The translations under genes and the position numbers were made by a program. A stretch of DNA of 20,251 bases, from positions 1-20,251 of the forward strand of contig CAMUHA010000038.1 in the NCBI GenBank assembly GCA_947088515.1. The letters are read 5' to 3'. Under the pieces are notes generated by a model. The model saw only the letters and a program-made list of their open reading frames with translations. It was not told the DNA's origin and ran no database searches. Numbering within the stretch: the stretch's first letter is position 1; the number at the start of each line of letters is the position of its first letter. This document shows positions 14,175-20,251 of this stretch, in pieces. Source of the stretch: an uncultured bacterium (GTDB lineage: Bacteria; Bacillota; Clostridia; Lachnospirales; Lachnospiraceae).

Positions 14175-15173
14175 ATGAAAGCATTTAATCCGGGAAAACG
14201 CTGTCTGATTACCGGCAGCGCAGGATTTATTGGTTATTACCTGGCCAAAGCCCTTTTGGAAAAAGGAGCATTGGTGATGGGCATTGACAATTTGAATGAT
14301 TATTATGAAGTGTCACTAAAGGAAGCAAGATTGTCTCTTCTAAATGAATATCCTGGATTCCGTTTTGTAAAGGCGGATTTGGCAGAGAAAGAGGCGGTGC
14401 AGAATGCGTTTAAAGAATTTTCTCCCCAGATAGTGGTAAACTTAGCGGCGCAGGCGGGAGTGCGTTACAGTATTGATAATCCGGACGCTTATATCCAGTC
14501 TAATATAGTTGGCTTTTTCAATATTCTGGAGGCATGTCGTAATTACCCGGTGGAGCATCTTGTTTTTGCCTCCTCCAGTTCTGTATATGGAGGGAACAAA
14601 AAGGTGCCTTTTTCCACTCAGGATCAGGTGGATAAGCCGGTCAGTCTTTACGCCGCCACAAAGAAATCAAATGAACTGATGGCGTATTCTTACAGTAAGC
14701 TTTACCAGATTCCGCTGACGGGACTTCGGTTTTTTACTGTATATGGACCCATGGGAAGACCGGACATGGCATACTTTAAATTTGCAAAAAAGATTATGGC
14801 CGGGGAACCGATTCAGGTTTATAACAATGGCGATATGATGCGCGATTTTACCTATATTGACGATATTATAGAGGGAGTGGAGAACATTCTCTGCAATCCG
14901 CCGAAGCCGGATGAAAATGGCGCATCCTATAAAATTTATAATATAGGAAATAACCAGCCTGTAAAATTAATGGATTTTATTGGAACTCTTGAAAAATGTC
15001 TGGGCAGAGAGGCGCAAAAAGAATATCTGCCCATGCAGCCGGGAGACGTGTATGAAACTTATGCAGATGTACAGGATTTAATCCGGGATTTTGGGTTTAA
15101 GCCTGCCACATCTATAGAGGATGGACTGGGGAAATTTGCAGAGTGGTTTCTTACGTGGAAGGATGCTAAATAG
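14175..15173 (+). CDS. UDP-glucuronate 4-epimerase (NAD-dependent epimerase/dehydratase)
   Basis: This 332-residue extended short-chain dehydrogenase has TGSAGFIG (residues 13-20), then DNLNDYYEVSLKEARL, LAAQAGVRYSIDNPDAYI, SSSSVYGGN, Y159-AAT-K163 and FTVYGPMGRPDMA. DMMRDFTYIDDI follows. This combination, particularly NLNDYY and AGVRYS, is that of UDP-glucuronate 4-epimerases (CapI/LspL type), which give UDP-galacturonate. The ATG at 14175 is used because AGAGG (14163-14167) is 7 bases before it. An in-frame ATG at 14127 lacks a ribosome site and would put a hairpin in the coding region. Ugd directly upstream supplies the substrate. UDP-arabinose or UDP-glucose epimerases are less likely alternatives. 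Confidence 0.92.
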   Translation: MKAFNPGKRCLITGSAGFIGYYLAKALLEKGALVMGIDNLNDYYEVSLKEARLSLLNEYPGFRFVKADLAEKEAVQNAFKEFSPQIVVNLAAQAGVRYSIDNPDAYIQSNIVGFFNILEACRNYPVEHLVFASSSSVYGGNKKVPFSTQDQVDKPVSLYAATKKSNELMAYSYSKLYQIPLTGLRFFTVYGPMGRPDMAYFKFAKKIMAGEPIQVYNNGDMMRDFTYIDDIIEGVENILCNPPKPDENGASYKIYNIGNNQPVKLMDFIGTLEKCLGREAQKEYLPMQPGDVYETYADVQDLIRDFGFKPATSIEDGLGKFAEWFLTWKDAK

Positions 15174-15206
15174 TCCGGTTATAATGCTCTGCTTTTGGGA
15201 TTTTCA

Positions 15207-15255
15207 GGTTCCTTATAGTAAACGGCAAATATACCTGCTGTTTACTATAGGAACC
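15207..15255. terminator. Long hairpin between convergent genes (candidate bidirectional terminator)
   Basis: GGTTCC-T-TATAGTAAAC (15207-15223) pairs with GTTTACTATA-GGAACC (15240-15255) with one bulged T. Three further pairs (one of them G·T) extend it inward, leaving a 10-base loop. It lies between the epimerase stop and the end of the minus-strand AraC gene. Neither strand has the usual T run, so ending transcription this way is an inference from position. It shares the 12-mer TTATAGTAAACG with the inverted repeat before ugd. Confidence 0.6.
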
Positions 15256-15272
15256 ATTTAAAGTGCAGACTA

Positions 15273-16781
15273 TTAAAAATGATTTGCCAGGTGCAGGATT
15301 TCTTCTCCTATGAACTGGATGGGGGCTCCATATATGCCAAGAGAGTCTGCGGCAGCCATCATCTTTTGATATACCTGTTGGAGGATTTTGGTAATTTCAT
15401 CGGGAGAAGTCTCATCTGTGGCATGGCAGGCTAGCTGGGCTGTCAGATTTAACTCTTTGCAGATATCCTCAAATCCGGCTTTTTGTTCCGGGTTTAGTAT
15501 TTCTCCAAGCTTTTGGATTTCCCCTTTGAGGTAAAAGAGCAGAATTTTATTTTGAAAGGCCAGGTCACTGTACTTTTTACCAGCGGTGCGCTTTAGAGGT
15601 ACTTCCTTGTCTGCTCCTGCCTTTTTCCCAATCACATCCTCTGAAAGATTCTGGAAAAACGAAACCGCATCTTCCAGTTGCTTTTTAAAGGCTGGGATGC
15701 CGTCAAGCAGCGGCTTATGGGAGGGCATACGCAGCATATCCAATTCTGCAGCCGAAGCGATGATATCCAGCCGGAACAGATAATCCTCCAAAACAGATAT
15801 ACAGACATCTTCAAGCGAAAGAGAAGCAAGTTCTTTCGTGATTTCGTCTATTTCATCAGCAATATAGCCATAGAATAATGTGGCATCCTCCGAAAGCTTT
15901 CTGACAGCCATGTTTCCTGCAGCTATGGCATCTTGTAGTTTCCGGGTTCCATTCTTACGCATATCCTGAAAGATAAGTGCGGATAGTTCGTTGAAAAAAT
16001 CCACAATTTTACCGACTTTTATTTGAACATTCCTGGCCAGGTCAACATATTTGACACATAACGGCTCATACGCGGTGCGGTGCTCTGGTTTTGCCCTTGC
16101 CAAAAAAAGTCTTATCTGGAAAGCCATGATGTTGGCTTTAAATGCAGTATCCTCAATGGCTTTTACAATCAGGAAGCGTGCGGATATTCCATCTTTACAT
16201 TGGGTGATATCAGTAACGCGGCTTAAAACCATGGTCAGCTCATCCGCCAGGGTATCTGTATTAGCGGCAATAGCCTCCCAGAACCCGGAATAAAATGCTG
16301 CAGCGTCCCTGGCGTTAGTCTCTTTGTTTTGTCTTGTATATGCTGCAGTTTCTTTGATTTGTACAATCATGTTGTTTAGATTTTGGATGATTTCATCAGT
16401 GGTCTTTGAATAAAACATAGTATTTCTCTCCTTCTTTGTTTGTGGGGAATTAATTGACAGATGATACTTCCGGTATTCCTTTGGGGATACACCCATATGG
16501 GACCGGAAGCTGCGGGTAAAGCCTTCGTGGGAGTCATAGCCGTATTTCAGCGCAATATTAAGAATACTGGCGTCTGTTTTTGCCAGATCTTCGGCTGCTA
16601 AGGATAGCTTGCGTCTGGTTACATACCTCATGACACTGTCCCCCACTGCTTCGCGGAACATACGCTGGTAATGAAACTTGGATAAATGGATGCTGGCTGC
16701 AAGGCTCTCCACAGTCAGTTTTTCATGTATATTTTCCTCAATTACCGCAAGGGAACAAAAAATCAGGTTTGTGTTATCCAT
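15273..16781 (-). CDS. AraC-family regulator with a large helical C-terminal region
   Basis: This protein has 502 residues. Unlike most AraC regulators, the DNA-binding domain is N-terminal (about 1-110). It has two helix-turn-helix units, near ESLAASIHLSKFHYQRMF and ILNIALKYGYDSHEGFTRSF, followed by the family end signature GVSPKEYRKYHL. The rest (about 120-502) is strongly helical, with heptad-like patterns and no hydrophobic membrane span. I do not recognise the domain, and it may bind a ligand or a protein. The start is the ATG at 16781, with GGAGG (16789-16793) 7 bases upstream; an in-frame ATG further upstream lacks such spacing. It converges on the epimerase gene and diverges from a small secreted-protein gene. 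Its targets are unknown, and the genes next to it are the first candidates. Confidence 0.85.
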   Translation of the reverse strand: MDNTNLIFCSLAVIEENIHEKLTVESLAASIHLSKFHYQRMFREAVGDSVMRYVTRRKLSLAAEDLAKTDASILNIALKYGYDSHEGFTRSFRSHMGVSPKEYRKYHLSINSPQTKKERNTMFYSKTTDEIIQNLNNMIVQIKETAAYTRQNKETNARDAAAFYSGFWEAIAANTDTLADELTMVLSRVTDITQCKDGISARFLIVKAIEDTAFKANIMAFQIRLFLARAKPEHRTAYEPLCVKYVDLARNVQIKVGKIVDFFNELSALIFQDMRKNGTRKLQDAIAAGNMAVRKLSEDATLFYGYIADEIDEITKELASLSLEDVCISVLEDYLFRLDIIASAAELDMLRMPSHKPLLDGIPAFKKQLEDAVSFFQNLSEDVIGKKAGADKEVPLKRTAGKKYSDLAFQNKILLFYLKGEIQKLGEILNPEQKAGFEDICKELNLTAQLACHATDETSPDEITKILQQVYQKMMAAADSLGIYGAPIQFIGEEILHLANHF

Positions 16782-16838
16782 GCCGATACCTCCACATACC
16801 ACAGGCTTTGCCTGGATATAAATTTTACTTTCCCATAC

Positions 16839-16868
16839 TTAGAAAGCTGTGAAAACACCTCTTTCTAA
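16839..16868 (-). promoter_or_regulatory. Leader hairpin upstream of the AraC gene
   Basis: TTAGAAAG (16839-16846) and CTTTCTAA (16861-16868) form an 8-bp stem. An inner GTG/CAC stem closes an AAAA loop. It lies between the predicted minus promoter and the gene start, so it would be in the leader RNA, or act as a DNA site. Confidence 0.5.
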
Positions 16869-16968
16869 TGTTAATTACAGGATACAGCTGTTGTTAATAT
16901 TTTTCTTGACAGAAAGTGCGTACTTTATGCGGATGCCCACATGTGTTAACCGGCATCTGACTGTATTT

Positions 16969-16977
16969 ATTATAGCA
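16969..16977 (-). promoter_or_regulatory. Extended -10 promoter for the AraC gene
   Basis: On the minus strand TGC precedes a perfect TATAAT (16969-16974), an extended -10. No good -35 is seen. The leader would be about 180 nt and include the hairpin at 16839. Confidence 0.45.
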
Positions 16978-17001
16978 CAGACACAACCACAGGAAATAAG
17001 G

Positions 17002-17031
17002 TTGATATAGTAAGAAACGGTGTGTTATAGT
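17002..17031 (+). promoter_or_regulatory. Promoter for the small signal-anchored protein
   Basis: TTGATA (17002-17007), an 18-base spacer and TATAGT (17026-17031) match the consensus at five of six bases in each box. The ATG is about 60 bases downstream. Confidence 0.6.
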
Positions 17032-17096
17032 GGAAAGAGTAAAGGCTATATCATGTTAACGACCAGCAGGGCGCATAGGGACAGGAGGAGAATTAA

Positions 17097-17753
17097 ATGC
17101 GGAAATCAACTTTTATGTTAACGGTAGGATGTGTATTTGCGGCGGTTATTATTGCCGGAAACGCTTTTGGAAATCATTTGGCAAAAAGAGAACGCCCCAT
17201 CCTTGAGAGCACAGCGCTGTATCCTGACCTTACCATGCAGGAACTGACAGACAAGGCGCACAGTATTTTGTATGCCAGAGTAGAAAATGTGGGGGACACA
17301 TATATGTATGGGGCAGCAGTTTCTTTAACTGAAGATTTTGAAGAGGCAGCTGACACAGTAAGTTATCCGGTAACGCCCATAACGCTAGTGACAATACATG
17401 TGTTAAAGGGAGAGCCGGAAGAAGGGTATTTTACTTACTTTGAAATGGGCGGTATAACATCAGACTATATCCGGCGGCCGGATGGGTATGCAATGGAAGA
17501 GGGGATGGAGGTTATATTATTTTTAAATGAAGAAGGATTTGGCTGGGGAGCGCAGAGTATTTTTCCTGTGGTTGACGGGCAGGTGATTTTAACTGACAGA
17601 GCCGTAAAAGATTTTAGTGCAAAGCTGGTGTCGGACCTTGAGACAGAGTCTATAAACGCAGGCATCCGCAGTCAGCTGCATTCTAAAAGCGTGAAGGTTA
17701 TGGGGTTAGAGAATTTCAACAAACTGGTGGAAGATATGCTAAAGGAGGAATAA
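17097..17753 (+). CDS. Signal-anchored hypothetical protein
   Basis: This is a 218-residue protein. AGGAGG (17083-17088) is 8 bases before the ATG, a strong site. Residues 5-25 form a hydrophobic signal or anchor segment after MRKS; no lipobox cysteine follows it, so it is probably exported or anchored by the N-terminus. The rest is acidic and mixed alpha/beta, with the segment VTIHVLKGEPEEGYFTYFEMGG followed by MEEGMEVILFLNEEG. I do not recognise the family. It has its own promoter and ends just before a bidirectional terminator, so it is a single-gene unit. It faces away from the AraC gene and could be its target, by inference from the shared divergent region. Confidence 0.8.
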   Translation: MRKSTFMLTVGCVFAAVIIAGNAFGNHLAKRERPILESTALYPDLTMQELTDKAHSILYARVENVGDTYMYGAAVSLTEDFEEAADTVSYPVTPITLVTIHVLKGEPEEGYFTYFEMGGITSDYIRRPDGYAMEEGMEVILFLNEEGFGWGAQSIFPVVDGQVILTDRAVKDFSAKLVSDLETESINAGIRSQLHSKSVKVMGLENFNKLVEDMLKEE

Positions 17754-17782
17754 TTGGGTTCATAAAAATAAGATATGCAGCT

Positions 17783-17818
17783 GTCAAAAAGTGCGGTTTA
17801 AAAGCCGCACTTTTTGGC
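17783..17818. terminator. Bidirectional rho-independent terminator
   Basis: CAAAAAGTGCGG (17785-17796) pairs with CCGCACTTTTTG (17805-17816). The strong GC core is flanked by A/T runs that give a T tract in either direction. It lies between convergent genes. The minus-strand stop codon (17798-17800) is in the loop, so the last codons of the glycosyltransferase gene form one arm. Confidence 0.88.
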
Positions 17819-18727
17819 AACAAGGTATCTGGGACGGGCCTTTATTTCATCATAGATTCTTGAAATATAGTGTCCAATAATGCCAAGACTTATCATAAGC
17901 ACGCTGCCAATTATAAGCTGCAAAAGAATAACGGTAGTAAAGCCTTCAAGCGCTGTCCCGGAAAAGTATTTATAAAGGGACTGGATGCCAAGAGCAAAGG
18001 AGGCAAAAAGCATCAGCCATCCCATCAGGGTAACAAACTGCATAGGGATGCCGGAAAAGGAAGTAATATTGCGGATAGCATATCTGGTAAGGCTTCCAAA
18101 GGACCATTTTGAAGCGCCGTATGTCCGCTCCTGCACTTCAAAAGGCAGGGAGATGGACCGAAAGCCAATCCATGAGGACAAAGCCCGGAAAAAGGGGGCG
18201 CGTTCCGGCATTGAAAGGAGGGCATCCACAGCTTTGCGGTCAAGCAGTTTAAAGTCAGAGGCTTTGGACATGTCAAAGCCGGTGGCATTACTGATAAGCC
18301 GGTAAAAAAGCCTTGCAAAAAGGGTATGGGCAGGATTTTCCCTGCCGCGGGAAGCCTTAATGCCTTCCACAATTTCATAACCTTCCTGCCAGAGACGGTA
18401 CATTTCGGGCAGTATATCAGGAGGATGCTGCAAGTCACAGTCCATAATCACACAACAGGCGCCGCCGGCAGATTCCAGGCCTGCAAAAATAGCAGATTCC
18501 TTGCCGAAATTCCGGGAAAAGGAAATCCCTTTTACTTCCGGGCATTGGGTGGATAGTTCTTTTATTATATTAAAAGTGTCATCTTGAGAGCCGTCGTCCA
18601 CAAAAATGATTTCAAAGGGAATATGCCCGTTGGACAGTATTTCTCTGATGGTATGGAATGTTCTTTGAATATTATCCTGTTCATTATAGGAAGGGATAAT
18701 TACAGAGAGCGTTTTACTTTTCTGCAT
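17798..18727 (-). CDS. GtrB-type polyprenol-phosphate glycosyltransferase
   Basis: This 309-residue GT2 enzyme has a C-terminal membrane region. The catalytic part has SVIIPSYNEQDNI (8-20), VDDGSQDDT (43-51), the metal site D96-C-D98 in MDCDLQHPPD and SDFKLLDRKA (157-166). RTYGASKWSF (201-210) is typical of GtrB/DPM-like enzymes. Two membrane helices lie at about 229-250 and 263-288, then a basic tail. Such enzymes load glucose or another sugar on undecaprenyl phosphate; a flippase and a GtrC-like transferase then decorate surface polymers or teichoic acids outside. Neither partner is in the window. The ATG at 18727 is chosen because AAGGAG (18735-18740) is 7 bases upstream; an in-frame ATG six codons earlier has no site. 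The last codons form an arm of the shared terminator. Confidence 0.93.
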   Translation of the reverse strand: MQKSKTLSVIIPSYNEQDNIQRTFHTIREILSNGHIPFEIIFVDDGSQDDTFNIIKELSTQCPEVKGISFSRNFGKESAIFAGLESAGGACCVIMDCDLQHPPDILPEMYRLWQEGYEIVEGIKASRGRENPAHTLFARLFYRLISNATGFDMSKASDFKLLDRKAVDALLSMPERAPFFRALSSWIGFRSISLPFEVQERTYGASKWSFGSLTRYAIRNITSFSGIPMQFVTLMGWLMLFASFALGIQSLYKYFSGTALEGFTTVILLQLIIGSVLMISLGIIGHYISRIYDEIKARPRYLVAKKCGF

Positions 18728-18785
18728 GGCAGAGCTCCTTATCAATCTTTCATTTTACAGCAAAATCATAAAATTTATGTAATCA

Positions 18786-18814
18786 AGTATATATGAGAAA
18801 AACGTCTTTTGCAA
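18786..18814 (-). promoter_or_regulatory. Promoter for the GtrB-type gene
   Basis: On the minus strand TTGCAA (18809-18814), a 17-base spacer and TATACT (18786-18791) precede the gene. The leader is about 50 nt. Confidence 0.55.
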
Positions 18815-19015
18815 TGCCTTAAAAAGGATGAGTTTGGAATATAATGCAAAAAACTGAATAAACTATTATCGGGTACAGGTTTGGAAGTTCCTTCCAGATA
18901 AGTTATTAAGAATTTTTTAAGGTTGACGAAATAAATCTTAAAATGTGCCCGTGGGTATGGCATTAATGGAAAAATGTGTTATTCTTTACATGTAATAATT
19001 TATCTGCATGGGAAG

Positions 19016-19038
19016 TATCGTAAGCACAGCTTGCGATA
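19016..19038 (+). promoter_or_regulatory. Leader hairpin upstream of the SGNH lipoprotein
   Basis: TATCGTAAGC (19016-19025), loop ACA and GCTTGCGATA (19029-19038) form a 10-bp stem with one G·T pair. It ends 32 bases before the gene's ATG and has no T run. Confidence 0.5.
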
Positions 19039-19070
19039 TACGCGGGTATAAGGATGGAGGAGTGCAGGAT

Positions 19071-20177
19071 ATGAAAAAATTAAATCATTACAGGAAAATA
19101 GGGGGACTGGCAGGCATTGTCTTTGCTGTGATTTTGCTTGGAGGATGTGGCAGAAAGGTAGAAAAGGAATCAGGCGGAGATATCATGTCTGAAAATATAG
19201 TTATCACAGAAACAGGCGAAGTGCTGGAAAAGGAAGAGACAGTAACGCCTCCTATGGCAGAGGCGGTGCAGGATGGGAGCGCAACGCCAACGCCCCAGAC
19301 ACAGGAGGCGGCGCAGCCCACAACGGTGCCAACGCCGGCGCCTTCAGCGGCGCCGCTGGTATTAGCGGATGGCACACAGGTGGTTGTAAATGAGCCGGAA
19401 CAGGTAGTTACGGAGGAAGACCAGAGGGAGCCCCAGGGGAAGGATTTGCAGCTTGTATTTTTGGGGGACAGCATTTTCGATACCAGCAGGGATGGCACAG
19501 GCATTCCGTATCTGACTGCTGTCCAGTGCGAAGCGGATGTGTATAATCTGGCAATTGGCGGTACCCGTGCCACAATTGAATATGATGAACAGTCAGGGTT
19601 TGATAACTGGACGTCTACCAGCCTGGCAGGTGTGGTGAATGCAATGATGGGGAATATTCCTACAGATATTTTTGCAGGGAAAGTTACCAAGGAAATTCTG
19701 GATAATCCCAATGTTGACTTTTCAAATACGGATTATTTTATTGTAGAATACGGAATGAATGATTTTTTGAGTGCGGCGCCGTTAGACAGTGAGAGCGGGG
19801 AAATTTTTAACTTAAGAACCTATGCAGGAGCGCTGCGGTTTGCAGTAACCAATTTAAGAACGATTGCGCCGGATGCCACTATCATATTATGTGCGCCCAA
19901 TTATGCGCAGTTTTACAATGGCAGCTGGATGATTGGGGATGGCAACAGTATTAACAATGGATACGGCACATTATTTGACTATAAAGGAATCTGCGAATAT
20001 GTATCGAATGAATACCAGACATTGTTTTTAAATGCTTATCAGGACCTGGGCATTGATGGCTATTCAGCTGAGAGGTATCTGGAGGATGGGGTGCATCTGA
20101 CTGCAGAAGGAAGGCAGGTGTATGCAGACGCCCTTGCAAGAATGATTTTATCTTATGAAGAAACAAAAAACAATTAA
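19071..20177 (+). CDS. SGNH/GDSL hydrolase lipoprotein
   Basis: This is a 368-residue lipoprotein. The start is the ATG at 19071, with GGAGGAG (19056-19062) 8 bases upstream; an in-frame ATG at 19008 would add 21 residues before the signal peptide. The N-terminus is basic, then hydrophobic, and ends in the lipobox L-G-G-C, giving membrane attachment outside the cell. A Pro/Thr/Ala-rich linker (TPTPQTQ...PTPAPSAAP, about 65-95) spaces the enzyme from the membrane. The catalytic domain has the SGNH blocks: FLGDSIFD with nucleophile Ser134, AIGGT, YGMND, and Asp339-G-V-His342 before LTAEG. Family members are esterases that often remove acetyl groups from polysaccharides or peptidoglycan. The context fits deacylation of the locus polymer, but the substrate is inferred. 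Confidence 0.92.
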   Translation: MKKLNHYRKIGGLAGIVFAVILLGGCGRKVEKESGGDIMSENIVITETGEVLEKEETVTPPMAEAVQDGSATPTPQTQEAAQPTTVPTPAPSAAPLVLADGTQVVVNEPEQVVTEEDQREPQGKDLQLVFLGDSIFDTSRDGTGIPYLTAVQCEADVYNLAIGGTRATIEYDEQSGFDNWTSTSLAGVVNAMMGNIPTDIFAGKVTKEILDNPNVDFSNTDYFIVEYGMNDFLSAAPLDSESGEIFNLRTYAGALRFAVTNLRTIAPDATIILCAPNYAQFYNGSWMIGDGNSINNGYGTLFDYKGICEYVSNEYQTLFLNAYQDLGIDGYSAERYLEDGVHLTAEGRQVYADALARMILSYEETKNN

Positions 20178-20206
20178 TAACCAGACGACTTTAAAGAGGA
20201 GGCCGC

Positions 20207-20227
20207 TGAAAAACATACCGTTTTTCA
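20207..20227. terminator. AT-rich hairpin after the SGNH gene
   Basis: TGAAAAAC (20207-20214), loop ATACC and GTTTTTCA (20220-20227) form an 8-bp stem 30 bases after the stop. It is poor in GC and has no separate T run, so it is a weak terminator candidate. Nothing else is recognised up to the window end. Confidence 0.35.
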
Positions 20228-20251
20228 TGTTTAAATTTCAAATACACACAA

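Larger units (their letters stand above)
16782..17096. other. Divergent intergenic region, AraC gene / small secreted protein
   Basis: I see no gene in these 315 bases. They hold the two divergent promoters and the leader hairpin listed separately. There is also a lone perfect TTGACA (16914-16919) without a matching -10, and GATGCC/GGCATC arms at about 16933 and 16951. This is the likely site of autoregulation by the AraC protein. Confidence 0.45.
18728..19070. other. Divergent intergenic region, GtrB gene / SGNH lipoprotein
   Basis: I see no gene in these 343 bases. They hold the minus promoter listed separately, a short palindrome GGAAG-TTC-CTTCC near 18891, and the leader hairpin of the lipoprotein. 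For the plus gene I see only a weak extended -10 (TGT AATAAT near 18991-18999) without a clear -35. Confidence 0.4.

Noticed and set aside
15207..15255. Terminal inverted repeat of an insertion sequence
   Set aside because: No transposase is nearby, and both arms lie within one 49-base hairpin between convergent genes.
16914..16919. Perfect TTGACA as a plus-strand promoter
   Set aside because: No -10 box is found at 16-18 bases. The better promoter for the downstream gene is at 17002-17031.
19088..19711. Minus-strand open frame of 207 codons
   Set aside because: It is antisense to the SGNH lipoprotein. The Ser/Thr-rich composition mirrors the linker codons, and there is no start signal.
20193..20251. 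Start of another gene at ATG 20227
   Set aside because: The GAGGAGG near 20196 is about 25 bases away, too far, and only eight codons are visible.

Overview
The window looks like a chromosomal surface-polysaccharide region of a Gram-positive anaerobe. I infer Clostridia, probably Lachnospiraceae, from several signs: strong AGGAGG-type ribosome binding sites, moderate G+C with AT-rich spacers, a DUF2304/GT2 pair, AmmeMemoRadiSam genes, a LytTR regulator and a lipobox/SGNH lipoprotein. No 16S gene or other marker is present, so the lineage is an inference. I see no tRNA, rRNA, CRISPR array, transposase or phage gene.

Layout: (i) Positions 1-2524 (minus) hold most of a large membrane-anchored protein with YD/RHS-like repeats; its 3' end lies beyond the left edge. 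(ii) A divergent promoter region (2525-2840) starts a plus-strand run of tightly packed genes: a GT2 glycosyltransferase, a DUF2304 membrane protein, RfbH-like CDP-4-keto-6-deoxyglucose-3-dehydrase, RfbG-like CDP-glucose 4,6-dehydratase and a second GT2. These are followed by a fused AmmeMemoRadiSam B+A protein, a 108-bp tandem hairpin repeat, the AmmeMemoRadiSam radical SAM enzyme, an RmlD-like dTDP-4-dehydrorhamnose reductase and a LytTR response regulator. (iii) From 11633 to 12635 there is a secreted-protein gene whose signal-peptide region carries a run of ten G that breaks the frame as written. (iv) A new promoter at 12638 drives UDP-glucose 6-dehydrogenase and a UDP-glucuronate 4-epimerase. 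Long inverted repeats lie before, between and after these two genes. (v) An AraC-type regulator with a large uncharacterised helical C-terminal region is on the minus strand and converges on (iv). (vi) Next come a small signal-anchored hypothetical protein (plus), a GtrB-type polyprenol-phosphate glycosyltransferase (minus) and an SGNH/GDSL esterase lipoprotein (plus).

How the genes fit together: rfbG/rfbH, rmlD, ugd and the epimerase are nucleotide-sugar enzymes (CDP-dideoxyhexose, dTDP-rhamnose and UDP-GlcA/GalA branches). The GT2 enzymes would transfer such sugars, the GtrB protein would make a lipid-linked sugar for outside modification, and the SGNH lipoprotein could remove acyl groups from an exported polymer. 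None of these pathways is complete here: no RfbF, no dideoxyhexose-finishing reductase, no RmlABC, no flippase and no polymerase. The locus therefore extends outside the window or relies on distant genes. The least explained elements are the poly-G signal-peptide gene, the structured tandem repeat inside the AmmeMemoRadiSam gene pair, and the hairpins around ugd/epimerase.
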